This document shows, in pieces, positions 1 to 5,836 of a DNA stretch of 5,943 nucleotides. The notes beneath the pieces were generated by a model. That model did not search any database. It saw only the letters and a program-made list of their open reading frames with translations, and was not told the origin of the DNA. The number at the start of each line of letters is the position of its first letter. The first letter of the stretch is position 1. A program made the translations under genes and the position numbers. The DNA is from Pseudomonas sp. (GTDB taxonomy: Bacteria; Pseudomonadota; Gammaproteobacteria; Pseudomonadales; Pseudomonadaceae), in the NCBI GenBank assembly GCA_026398835.1, contig JAPLSD010000183.1:1-5943 (forward strand), in the 5' to 3' direction.

Positions 1-403
1 CCACCCGGAAGCCACGCTGCACGTCGACCGTTCCCTGCAAATGATCCGCGAAGGCGGTTGCAAGGCGGGTCTGGTGTTCAACCCGGCGACCCCTCTGGAT
101 GTGCTCAAGTACGTGATGGACAAGGTCGACATGATCCTGTTGATGAGCGTCAACCCGGGGTTTGGCGGGCAGAAGTTCATTCCTGGCACCCTCGACAAAC
201 TGCGTGAAGTACGGGCGCTGATCAATGCGTCCGGACGCGATATCCGCCTGGAAATCGACGGTGGCGTGAACGTCAATAACATCCGCGAAATCGCCGCGGC
301 TGGCGCTGACACCTTTGTCGCCGGCTCGGCGATCTTCAATGCACCGAACTACCAAGAGGTGATTGAAAAGATGCGTTCCGAACTGGCACTGGCTCGCCCA
401 TGA
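1..403 (+). CDS. rpe: Ribulose-phosphate 3-epimerase, 3' part
   Basis: This enzyme interconverts ribulose 5-phosphate and xylulose 5-phosphate in the cytosolic pentose phosphate pathway. Its 5' part lies outside the window. The frame is open from base 2, reading [11 protein letters not shown], so the ATG at base 41 is internal and not the start. About 133 of the usual roughly 224 residues are visible. They show the C-terminal half of the TIM barrel: [15 protein letters not shown], the phosphate-loop segment [14 protein letters not shown], the EIDGGV strand with its metal/catalytic Asp, and the VAGSAIF phosphate-binding turn. The stop codon overlaps the start of gph by ATGA, which implies co-transcription and probably translational coupling. 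Family assignment is very secure. Confidence 0.97.
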   Translation, partial: HPEATLHVDRSLQMIREGGCKAGLVFNPATPLDVLKYVMDKVDMILLMSVNPGFGGQKFIPGTLDKLREVRALINASGRDIRLEIDGGVNVNNIREIAAAGADTFVAGSAIFNAPNYQEVIEKMRSELALARP

Positions 404-1218
404 GTGGCTTTGAGCAGCTGTTCCCCGGCCGTTTGCCGCGACTGGTGATGTTCGATCTGGATGGCACGTTGATCGATTCGGTCCCCGACCTCGCAGCAGC
501 TGTGGATAACATGCTGCTCAAGCTTGGCCGTCCGCCTGCCGGAATCGAATCGGTGCGTGAGTGGGTCGGCAACGGCGTGCAGGTGTTGGTGCGCCGAGCG
601 CTGGCGAACAGTCTCGATCACCAGGGCGTCGACGAGGTCGAGGCTGAGCAGGCTCAAGAGTTCTTCATGGCGGCCTATGAGGATGGCCATGAACTGACCG
701 TGGTCTATCCCGGCGTGCGCGACACCCTGAAATGGCTGCACAAACAGGGCGTGGAAATGGCCCTGATCACCAACAAGCCTGAGCGTTTTGTCGCGCCGTT
801 GCTGGATAAGATGAAGATCGGCCGGTATTTCCGCTGGATCATTGGCGGCGACACCCTGCCGCAGAAGAAACCCGACCCGGCGGCGTTGTTCTTCGTCATG
901 AAGATGGCCAACGTGCCAGCATCTCAGTCGTTGTTCGTCGGTGATTCACGCAGCGATGTGCTGGCGGCGAAAGCGGCGGGCGTGAAGTGTGTGGCGCTCA
1001 GCTACGGCTACAACCACGGTCGCCCGATTGCCGAAGAGTCGCCAGCGCTGGTGATCGATGATCTGCGAGCCTTAATTCCCGGTTGCCTGGATTCTGCCGC
1101 TGAGATAACGTTGCCCGACGTTGCTCAACCCCCTCAAAGAGATTCCATCGTGGTGGTCACCCGCAAACTCTGGATGAAAGTCATCAAGGCCCTGGCCCGC
1201 TGGCGTTGGCGCGCCTGA
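400..1218 (+). CDS. gph: Phosphoglycolate phosphatase (HAD family) with a leader-like C-terminal tail
   Basis: Gph hydrolyses 2-phosphoglycolate, formed for example from DNA 3'-end damage, to glycolate. The 272 residues show every HAD motif: DLDGT with nucleophile D19 and acid/base D21, T124 in LITNKP, the K156/K157-PDP motif, and GDSRSD with D182 and D186. The helical cap lies at about residues 30-100. The ATG at 400 is inside the rpe stop (ATGA) and has little Shine-Dalgarno of its own, so coupling to rpe is likely. The catalytic core ends near residue 230. The remaining ~40 residues form a low-complexity linker and then a basic, Trp-rich tail ending ARWRWRA. E. coli Gph is about 252 residues and, as I recall, lacks such a tail. 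The same tail is encoded again upstream of trpG, so this 3' end also serves as the trpE leader. Confidence 0.96.
   Translation: MSGFEQLFPGRLPRLVMFDLDGTLIDSVPDLAAAVDNMLLKLGRPPAGIESVREWVGNGVQVLVRRALANSLDHQGVDEVEAEQAQEFFMAAYEDGHELTVVYPGVRDTLKWLHKQGVEMALITNKPERFVAPLLDKMKIGRYFRWIIGGDTLPQKKPDPAALFFVMKMANVPASQSLFVGDSRSDVLAAKAAGVKCVALSYGYNHGRPIAEESPALVIDDLRALIPGCLDSAAEITLPDVAQPPQRDSIVVVTRKLWMKVIKALARWRWRA
1083..1109 (+). promoter_or_regulatory. Candidate internal promoter for the trpE leader
   Basis: TTGCCT (1083-1088) and GATAAC (1104-1109) are separated by 15 bases and each matches the sigma-70 consensus at 4 of 6 positions. They lie in the weakly constrained linker of gph, about 40 bases ahead of the leader GTG. 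A promoter near here is expected if trpE is transcribed independently of rpe-gph with an attenuating leader. The spacer is short and the match is weak, so this is only a candidate. Confidence 0.25.
1150..1218 (+). CDS. Trp-rich leader peptide of trpE, in frame inside the 3' end of gph
   Basis: This 22-codon frame shares its codons and stop with gph. It contains TGG at 1171, 1201 and 1207 (W258, W268 and W270 of Gph) and ends ARWRWRA-TGA 70 bases before trpE. The case for a leader is the second copy upstream of trpG. I count 48 of 60 identical bases between 1162-1221 and 5012-5071, with only 2 mismatches in the last 27. The GTG at 1150 is preferred as start because GAG (1139-1141) sits 8 bases upstream, matching the GAG-GTG arrangement of the trpG copy; the in-frame ATG at 1174 has no Shine-Dalgarno. 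Ribosomes translating full Gph also cross these Trp codons, so independent initiation may not be needed. The proposed role is to stall at Trp codons when charged tRNA-Trp is scarce and so set trpE expression. Confidence 0.7.
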   Translation: MVVTRKLWMKVIKALARWRWRA

Positions 1219-1228
1219 CTTGATTCTG

Positions 1229-1242
1229 GCCGGCTATCCGGC
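1229..1242 (+). promoter_or_regulatory. Putative trpE attenuator hairpin
   Basis: GCCGG-CTAT-CCGGC forms a 5-bp GC stem 11 bases after the leader stop. Its 3' arm can instead pair with the leader itself: GGCGCG (1240-1245) is the exact reverse complement of CGCGCC (1210-1215), directly after the last Trp codon. The two pairings exclude each other, as in an attenuator. Only three T's follow (1246-1248), so it is not a strong intrinsic terminator. Which fold reduces transcription cannot be decided from sequence. Confidence 0.45.
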
Positions 1243-1288
1243 GCGTTTGCACAACTGACCGTTAGACCCTCAAGCCACGAGGCACCTC

Positions 1289-2764
1289 ATGATCCGCGAA
1301 GAATTCCTGCGTTTGGCCGCTGCCGGCTACAACCGCATTCCGCTTGCCTGCGAAACCCTTGCCGACTTCGACACGCCGCTGTCGATCTACCTGAAGCTGG
1401 CCGACCAGCCGAACTCCTATCTGCTGGAGTCGGTGCAGGGCGGTGAGAAGTGGGGTCGTTATTCGATCATCGGTCTGCCGTGCCGCACCGTGTTGCGTGT
1501 CCATGATCATCAGATCAGCGTGACCCATGATGGTGTGGAGATCGAAAGCCACCAATCCGAAGACCCGCTGGCATTCGTCGAAGCGTTCAAGGCCCGCTAC
1601 AACGTGCCGACCATCGCCGGATTGCCGCGCTTCAATGGCGGACTGGTGGGTTACTTTGGTTATGACTGCGTGCGTTACGTGGAGAAGCGTCTGGGCAAAT
1701 GCCCAAACCCGGATCCGCTGGGCGTGCCGGATATTCTGCTGATGGTTTCCGATGCGGTGGTGGTGTTCGACAACCTCGCCGGCAAGATGCACGCGATTGT
1801 CCTGGCGGATCCTTCCCAGGAAAACGCCTACGAGAATGGCCTGGCGCAACTGGAAGCGTTGCTGGAAAAACTCCGTCAGCCGATCACCCCGCGTCGCGGT
1901 CTGGACTTCAGCAAGCAGCAGGCGGCTGATCCCGTGTTCCGTTCGAGCTTCACTCAGGACGATTACGAGCGGGCGGTGGATACCATCAAGGAATACATCC
2001 TCGCCGGTGACTGCATGCAGGTGGTGCCGTCGCAACGGATGTCCATCGACTTCAAGGCGGCGCCGATTGATCTGTACCGTGCGCTGCGTTGCTTCAACCC
2101 GACGCCTTATATGTACTTCTTCAACTTCGGCGACTTCCATGTCGTCGGCAGTTCGCCGGAAGTGCTGGTGCGGGTCGAAGACAACCTGATCACCGTGCGA
2201 CCAATCGCTGGCACCCGCCCACGCGGGGCAAATGAAGAAGCCGACCTGGCGCTGGAAGAAGACCTGCTGTCCGACGACAAGGAGATCGCCGAGCACCTGA
2301 TGCTGATCGATCTCGGTCGCAACGACACAGGGCGGGTTTCGGAAATCGGCTCAGTGAAACTCACCGAGAAGATGGTCATTGAGCGTTACTCCAACGTGAT
2401 GCACATCGTGTCCAATGTCACCGGCCAATTGAAAGCCGGCCTGACGGCCATGGACGCGTTGCGGGCGATTCTGCCGGCCGGCACTTTGTCCGGCGCGCCG
2501 AAAATCCGCGCGATGGAAATCATCGATGAACTGGAACCGGTCAAACGTGGTGTCTACGGCGGCGCGGTCGGCTATTTCGCCTGGAACGGCAATATGGATA
2601 CCGCCATTGCGATCCGTACAGCGGTGATCAAGAACGGCGAACTGCATGTGCAGGCCGGTGGCGGTATCGTTGCGGACTCGGTGCCAGCCCTGGAATGGGA
2701 AGAGACGCTGAACAAACGCCGCGCAATGTTCCGCGCTGTAGCCCTCGCCGAACAAACGCCTTAA
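1289..2764 (+). CDS. trpE: Anthranilate synthase component I
   Basis: TrpE converts chorismate to anthranilate using ammonia delivered by TrpG, the first committed step of tryptophan synthesis. The protein has 491 residues, normal for Pseudomonas TrpE. The N-terminal domain carries LLES (45-48), the element of the tryptophan feedback site, within [18 protein letters not shown]. The chorismate-binding domain (about 222-480) shows [32 protein letters not shown] (305-313), [12 protein letters not shown] with the catalytic-type H336, GTLSGAPK (398-405) and the C-terminal GGGIVADS...EWEET metal/substrate segment. The intact LLES motif suggests normal feedback inhibition. The ATG is preceded by GAGG (1279-1282) at 6 bases. 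PabB and salicylate synthases share the fold, but the extended similarity and the trp leader upstream favour TrpE. Its partner trpG is about 2.5 kb downstream, not adjacent. Confidence 0.98.
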   Translation: MIREEFLRLAAAGYNRIPLACETLADFDTPLSIYLKLADQPNSYLLESVQGGEKWGRYSIIGLPCRTVLRVHDHQISVTHDGVEIESHQSEDPLAFVEAFKARYNVPTIAGLPRFNGGLVGYFGYDCVRYVEKRLGKCPNPDPLGVPDILLMVSDAVVVFDNLAGKMHAIVLADPSQENAYENGLAQLEALLEKLRQPITPRRGLDFSKQQAADPVFRSSFTQDDYERAVDTIKEYILAGDCMQVVPSQRMSIDFKAAPIDLYRALRCFNPTPYMYFFNFGDFHVVGSSPEVLVRVEDNLITVRPIAGTRPRGANEEADLALEEDLLSDDKEIAEHLMLIDLGRNDTGRVSEIGSVKLTEKMVIERYSNVMHIVSNVTGQLKAGLTAMDALRAILPAGTLSGAPKIRAMEIIDELEPVKRGVYGGAVGYFAWNGNMDTAIAIRTAVIKNGELHVQAGGGIVADSVPALEWEETLNKRRAMFRAVALAEQTP

Positions 2765-2775
2765 CACTGATCCAT

Positions 2776-2812
2776 AAAAAAACGCGGCGCCTGAGAGGGC
2801 GCCGCGTTTTTT
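2776..2812. terminator. Bidirectional intrinsic terminator between trpE and estA
   Basis: A 9-bp perfect GC stem (CGCGGCGCC 2783-2791, GGCGCCGCG 2798-2806) encloses the loop TGAGAG. It is flanked by seven A's on the left (2776-2782) and six T's on the right (2807-2812). It therefore acts as a U-tract terminator on both strands, ending trpE from the left and estA from the right. The trpE stop lies 12 bases before it. Confidence 0.95.
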
Positions 2813-2829
2813 ATTGCCTGCAATTCCCC

Positions 2830-2880
2830 ATGTAGGAGCTGCCGGAGGTTCGGGCCACGATCGGACGATCTTTTGATCTT
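2830..2880 (+). repeat. Pseudomonas REP-like intergenic repeat (single, diverged copy)
   Basis: The segment opens with TGTAGGAGCTGCCGGAGG and closes with GATCTTTTGATCTT, the two ends of a very common intergenic repeat in fluorescent pseudomonads. The usual middle, GCTGC between GAGG and GATC, is replaced by a longer stretch (about 2849-2866). It sits in the 3' untranslated region of estA, the usual location for such elements. Assignment is from recalled consensus; only one copy is in the window. Confidence 0.7.
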
Positions 2881-2914
2881 GTCGACCGTTCAGACAACAA
2901 CTTTCGTTTGCCCT

Positions 2915-4825
2915 TTAGAAGTCCAGGCTGACACCCAAGTTGATGCCTTGTTGGGTGAAGTCGTCATCCTTGCGGATGTTGTAGCTGGCCCGCAGTGCCA
3001 GGTCCTGAGTGAGTTTGTGGCTCACTCCCAGGTTGAGGCGGTTCAGGTTGGTCTGCGGGGTGTAACCGGCCAGGGTGAACCGGTTGTTCGGCAGGCTGTT
3101 AAGGTTGATGGTCAGGTCCTGGGTGTCGTCGTTGTACTCGCGTTCGTGGGCAAACTCGCCAAACACTTGCGTCTGCGGGGTGACCTGATACTTGCCTTGG
3201 ATACCGACGCCAAGGCGCCTGGAGTTGCGGGACTGGTCATCGAACGTCAGCGCAGTAGCGTCGGCGCCATTTTCCGAGTAACCATCGACTTTTACCTTGG
3301 CGAAATCGGCGCTCACGAACGGCGACAGGTGCCATGGGCTGCTCGCCTGTTGCGCGATGTCGTAACCCAGGCGACCGCTGATGCCCAGCACATAGCCGCT
3401 GGTATCGCCTTTTTCCCCGCGTTCGTTGACCCCTAGATCGAACTTGCGTTTGAGGCTCTCGTAGTCCAGATGTCCGGCGGTCATTGCGGCGTCAGCCCAC
3501 CAGCGGTTCTGCTGGTACTGGGCGAACGCTGTGCCCATGTACGTGTTGAGTTTGTATTCCGAGTCGTCCTGACCTGCTTCAAGCTTCTGATGGTAGAAGC
3601 CGGCAGCCACACCGACGCGCCAGGCTTCATTGAGACGGTAGCTGCCGCCGATGTTCAGGTTGTAGCCGTTGCCGTCAGCGCTTGCGCCGCTGCTTTGGGT
3701 GTCGAAGTCCTGGTGTTGGCCGCCACCGGCGACAATTGCTCGCCATTGGCCAACGCCTTGCCAGTTTTCCCAGTCAGCCAGCCACTGGTTGCGCAATTCA
3801 TCCTGATGCGCGCGCAGGGTGCCCTGGGCCATTTCCGGCAGCAACGTCAGCTCCCATGGTGCGGCCAGCAGGGAGTAGGCGTAATCGGCAATCAGGCGTT
3901 GCCCCGCTTCGGTCGGGTGGACCGAGTCGTTGTAGATCAGCTTGGTCGGGTCAGGGGTGGCACTGTTGATGCCGTACCGGGCGTTCTCGGTGCAGCTGTC
4001 GCCGCTGAAGCAGGTGGCGGTCAGGTTCTGGTCGGTGGCCAGACCGAACTGCGCCGGGTTGGCGAACGTCTCTTTAAGCAGCAGCGGAATGTTGAGCGGG
4101 ATGATCTCGGCGTTGACACTCTGCAGTTGGCTCACCAGTTCGGTGTTGAACTGGGCGCTGAGCTGGGAGGTGAACGCTTGCAGCGGTGTGCCGTTGATAG
4201 CCGGGGTCAGGCCGATGTCCGGCAGCAGCCAGACCATGATGTAGCGGGCACCGGCCTGTTGCAGGGTTTGCACGCTGCTGACCAGACGATCGGCGGCGGC
4301 GCTGGCCCCGTCAAGGCTGGTCACTCGACCCTGGAGAAAGTCGTTGCCACCGCCCGAGAGGTAATACAGTGCATTCGGGTCGGCGCGGAAGTTGTTCGTC
4401 GGCAGGTAACCCGCGCGGCTGCGTTCGCCCGTGTCCGATGTGGTGGTGATCGAGTCGAGGATCTGATCGGTACGGTAGCCGCCGACAGCCCAGTTGTTGC
4501 CGTCAGGCAGGCCCTGGTTGGCACGGACCGCCGAGGTCGAAGCGGCCGTTTGGTCAGGCGAAAACCCCAGTTTCCCCCCCAGCAACTGCGTCGAATTGGC
4601 GGCGCGAATTTCACCGCTGCCATCCAGGTAGATCGGACCGGTGCGGTTGGTGAAGCGCTGTGTTGCCCCCGCTGGGCCCCCCGGATCAGCGAACGTCCCG
4701 GCATCGTTCAGGCTGTCGCCGAACACGATGAATTTGGAATAGGGGGAGGGGGCAGCTATCGCCTGAGCACAGGCCAGGGCGAGAAGGCAGCCAGCGAGCG
4801 GAACGAACAACGTCTGTTTGATCAT
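2915..4825 (-). CDS. estA: Autotransporter GDSL esterase (EstA/EstP family)
   Basis: This is an outer-membrane-anchored lipolytic enzyme that displays its esterase domain on the cell surface and hydrolyses short-to-medium acyl esters. The start chosen is the ATG at 4825 (636 residues). An in-frame TTG at 4831 also exists, but GGA on the minus strand is 7 bases before the ATG and only 1 before the TTG. Residues 1-24 form a signal peptide with likely cleavage AIA|AP. The passenger shows FGDSL with nucleophile S38 (about Ser14 after cleavage), the block-II Gly G115 in WAVGGY, GGGND with N161, and DSVHP with D300 and H303. A Cys pair in ATCFSGDSC may form a disulfide. An amphipathic helix at about 326-350 leads to a beta-barrel (about 360-636) that ends in the terminal Phe typical of barrel proteins. 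No defect is visible. P. putida carries EstP and P. aeruginosa EstA of this family; the symbol follows the latter. Confidence 0.95.
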   Translation of the reverse strand: MIKQTLFVPLAGCLLALACAQAIAAPSPYSKFIVFGDSLNDAGTFADPGGPAGATQRFTNRTGPIYLDGSGEIRAANSTQLLGGKLGFSPDQTAASTSAVRANQGLPDGNNWAVGGYRTDQILDSITTTSDTGERSRAGYLPTNNFRADPNALYYLSGGGNDFLQGRVTSLDGASAAADRLVSSVQTLQQAGARYIMVWLLPDIGLTPAINGTPLQAFTSQLSAQFNTELVSQLQSVNAEIIPLNIPLLLKETFANPAQFGLATDQNLTATCFSGDSCTENARYGINSATPDPTKLIYNDSVHPTEAGQRLIADYAYSLLAAPWELTLLPEMAQGTLRAHQDELRNQWLADWENWQGVGQWRAIVAGGGQHQDFDTQSSGASADGNGYNLNIGGSYRLNEAWRVGVAAGFYHQKLEAGQDDSEYKLNTYMGTAFAQYQQNRWWADAAMTAGHLDYESLKRKFDLGVNERGEKGDTSGYVLGISGRLGYDIAQQASSPWHLSPFVSADFAKVKVDGYSENGADATALTFDDQSRNSRRLGVGIQGKYQVTPQTQVFGEFAHEREYNDDTQDLTINLNSLPNNRFTLAGYTPQTNLNRLNLGVSHKLTQDLALRASYNIRKDDDFTQQGINLGVSLDF

Positions 4826-4846
4826 GAGCAAGTCCGTTTATTTATT

Positions 4847-4874
4847 GTTGTAGAAAACGAAACGACAGTACCAA
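4847..4874 (-). promoter_or_regulatory. estA: Candidate estA promoter
   Basis: On the minus strand, TTGGTA (4869-4874) and TACAAC (4847-4852) are 16 bases apart, each 4 of 6 to the sigma-70 consensus. An A+T-rich stretch follows up to the estA Shine-Dalgarno. The position, about 20-45 bases before the start codon, would give a short leader. The match is moderate and no other strong pair was seen. Confidence 0.35.
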
Positions 4875-4887
4875 AAACTTTTGCGCT

Positions 4888-4901
4888 TTAGCTATGGCTA
4901 A
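4888..4901. promoter_or_regulatory. Perfect inverted repeat, possible operator upstream of estA
   Basis: TTAGC-TATG-GCTAA is a perfect dyad of two 5-base arms with a 4-base spacer. It sits just upstream of the candidate estA -35 in the estA/trpG divergent region. Its position suits a regulator site, but I cannot name a regulator and a 14-base dyad can arise by chance. Confidence 0.25.
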
Positions 4902-4917
4902 TGGCCGCATCCATTGT

Positions 4918-4948
4918 TTGATCGGGCTTGGGCTGCGCCATATTGCGC
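4918..4948 (+). promoter_or_regulatory. trpG: Candidate trpG promoter with overlapping dyad
   Basis: TTGATC (4918-4923) and TATTGC (4941-4946) have an ideal 17-base spacer, but the -10 element matches consensus at only 3 of 6 positions. The -10 lies inside an imperfect palindrome, GCGCCATATTGCGC (4935-4948), whose arms GCGC/GCGC could be an operator. The leader GTG lies about 50 bases downstream. This is the best pair I found, not a firm call. Confidence 0.25.
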
Positions 4949-4999
4949 CCTCTGCTCAGCTAAGTTACTGTGCCCGAATGTATGAATGAGACCTTCCCT

Positions 5000-5068
5000 G
5001 TGTTAATCGTCAGAAAACTCTTGATGCGAGTTGTTAAGGCCCACGCCCGTTGGCGTTGGCGCGCCTAA
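5000..5068 (+). CDS. Trp leader peptide of the trpGDC unit
   Basis: This short frame begins at a GTG and ends with ATG-initiable MRVVKAHARWRWRA and TAA, with Trp codons TGG at 5051 and 5057. It is homologous to the 3' end of gph, including an RKL(L/W)M motif and the near-identical stretch TGGCGTTGGCGCGCCT. The GTG at 5000 lies exactly 24 bases before the ATG at 5024, the same distance as GTG 1150 to ATG 1174. It has GAG 9 bases upstream (4988-4990). Starts at TTG 5021 or ATG 5024 remain possible. Its place upstream of trpG and its alternating Arg-Trp codons fit a ribosome-stalling attenuator leader. The first Trp codon of the trpE copy (TGG 1171) is TTG here. Confidence 0.75.
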   Translation: MLIVRKLLMRVVKAHARWRWRA

Positions 5069-5078
5069 CTTTTCTCTG

Positions 5079-5091
5079 CCGGCCCGGCCGG
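5079..5091 (+). promoter_or_regulatory. Putative trpG attenuator hairpin
   Basis: CCGGC-CCG-GCCGG forms a 5-bp GC stem 10 bases after the leader stop, in the same relative place as the hairpin ahead of trpE. The sequence that follows (ACCTGTACCG) has no T-run, so this is not a standard intrinsic terminator. It may act with the longer fold at 5113-5183 or through a Rho-dependent route. Confidence 0.4.
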
Positions 5092-5112
5092 ACCTGTACC
5101 GATTTGCCTTCG

Positions 5113-5183
5113 TTACCCGTGTGAAACACCGCTTGTGCTGGTTCAAGTCCAGCGACTGACAGAGCGGAAGACGCTGCGGGTAA
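5113..5183 (+). other. Nested-stem leader RNA with a tRNA T-arm-like tip
   Basis: Three nested perfect stems can be drawn between the leader peptide and trpG: TTACCCG/CGGGTAA (5113-5119 with 5177-5183), CCGCT/AGCGG (5129-5133 with 5163-5167) and GCTGG/CCAGC (5137-5141 with 5149-5153). The tip is a 5-bp stem with the 7-base loop TTCAAGT, which fits the tRNA T-loop pattern TTCRANY. No full tRNA is present: no matching acceptor strand, D arm or anticodon arm was found upstream. CAGCG (5150-5154) can pair instead with CGCTG (5172-5176), so the fold may switch. ACTGAC (5155-5160) can also pair with GTCAGT (5207-5212) near the trpG ribosome site. Function is unknown. Confidence 0.4.
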
Positions 5184-5233
5184 ATCATATGAAGGCCGTA
5201 TTAAAAGTCAGTGAATTCAAGAGGTTGTAACCC

Positions 5234-5827
5234 ATGTTGCTGATGATCGATAACTACGACTCCTTTACTTACAACGTTGTGCAGTACCTTGGCGAGCTGG
5301 GCTCAGACGTCAAGGTTGTGCGCAACGATGAACTCACCATCGCCGAAATCGAAGCCCTCAAACCTGAGCGCATCGTCGTTTCTCCTGGCCCGTGCACCCC
5401 GACCGAAGCCGGTGTTTCGCTGGAAGTCATCAAGCACTTCGCCGGCAAGTTACCTATTCTGGGTGTATGCCTTGGACATCAGTCCATAGGCCAAGCGTTT
5501 GGCGGTGATGTGGTGCGTGCCCGTCAAGTCATGCACGGTAAGACTAGCCCGGTATTCCACGAGGACAAGGGTGTGTTTGAAGGCTTGAACCATCCGCTGA
5601 CGGTCACGCGTTATCACTCGCTGATCGTCAAGCGCGAAACCCTGCCCGAGTGTCTGGAACTGACCGCCTGGACTCAACTGGAAAACGGCTCCATTGACGA
5701 GATCATGGGCCTTCGCCACAAAACGCTGAACATCGAGGGTGTGCAATTTCACCCCGAATCGATCCTCACCGAGCAGGGCCACGAGCTGTTCGCCAATTTC
5801 CTCAAGCAGAGCGGCGGCACGCGCTAA
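5234..5827 (+). CDS. trpG: Anthranilate synthase component II, glutamine amidotransferase
   Basis: TrpG releases ammonia from glutamine and passes it to TrpE. The 197 residues form a complete class-I amidotransferase: DNYDSFTYN (6-14), the oxyanion-loop SPGPCTP (50-56), nucleophile C79 in GVCLGHQ, the MHGK segment near residue 103, YHSL, and the catalytic pair H173/E175 in FHPES. The ATG has GAGG (5221-5224) 9 bases upstream. It is a free-standing subunit, not fused to TrpE or TrpD. TrpG and PabA are close relatives and some bacteria use one protein for both anthranilate and p-aminobenzoate. The trp leader upstream and trpD 9 bases downstream favour TrpG, but a shared role cannot be excluded. 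Confidence 0.97.
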   Translation: MLLMIDNYDSFTYNVVQYLGELGSDVKVVRNDELTIAEIEALKPERIVVSPGPCTPTEAGVSLEVIKHFAGKLPILGVCLGHQSIGQAFGGDVVRARQVMHGKTSPVFHEDKGVFEGLNHPLTVTRYHSLIVKRETLPECLELTAWTQLENGSIDEIMGLRHKTLNIEGVQFHPESILTEQGHELFANFLKQSGGTR

Positions 5828-5836
5828 GGACTTTCC

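Noticed and set aside
41..43. ATG 41 as an rpe start
   Set aside because: The frame is open upstream to the window edge and reads conserved Rpe residues ([11 protein letters not shown]), so the gene is cut by the edge rather than starting here.
1268..1282. A CCTC/GAGG hairpin hiding the trpE ribosome site
   Set aside because: It has only four base pairs around a 7-base loop and cannot be extended, so it is too weak to call.
1262..2296. A 344-codon open frame on the minus strand across the trpE start and first two thirds
   Set aside because: It is a shadow of trpE, His/Arg/Gln-rich with no domain pattern, and it would cross the trpE ribosome site.
4829..4831. TTG as the estA start codon
   Set aside because: The Shine-Dalgarno-like GGA is only one base from it, while the ATG six bases further has a 7-base spacing and gives a normal signal peptide.
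3470..4891. A 473-codon open frame on the plus strand antisense to estA
   Set aside because: It lies on the opposite strand of a gene with full GDSL and autotransporter motifs. Its product is a low-complexity Val/Gly/Ala/Arg mix with no recognisable motif, and no ribosome site is evident. High-GC Pseudomonas genes commonly give such shadow frames.
5137..5160. A possible tRNA gene suggested by the GGTTCAAGTCC T-arm
   Set aside because: No GTCAGTC-type acceptor strand lies about 65-70 bases upstream, no D or anticodon arm can be drawn, and no CCA follows. Only a T-arm-like hairpin is supported.
5003..5188. A 61-codon minus-strand frame over the trpG leader
   Set aside because: It is antisense to the leader peptide and RNA structure, which explain the sequence better. 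The apparent protein repeat APTPTG is the reverse of the Trp codon run.
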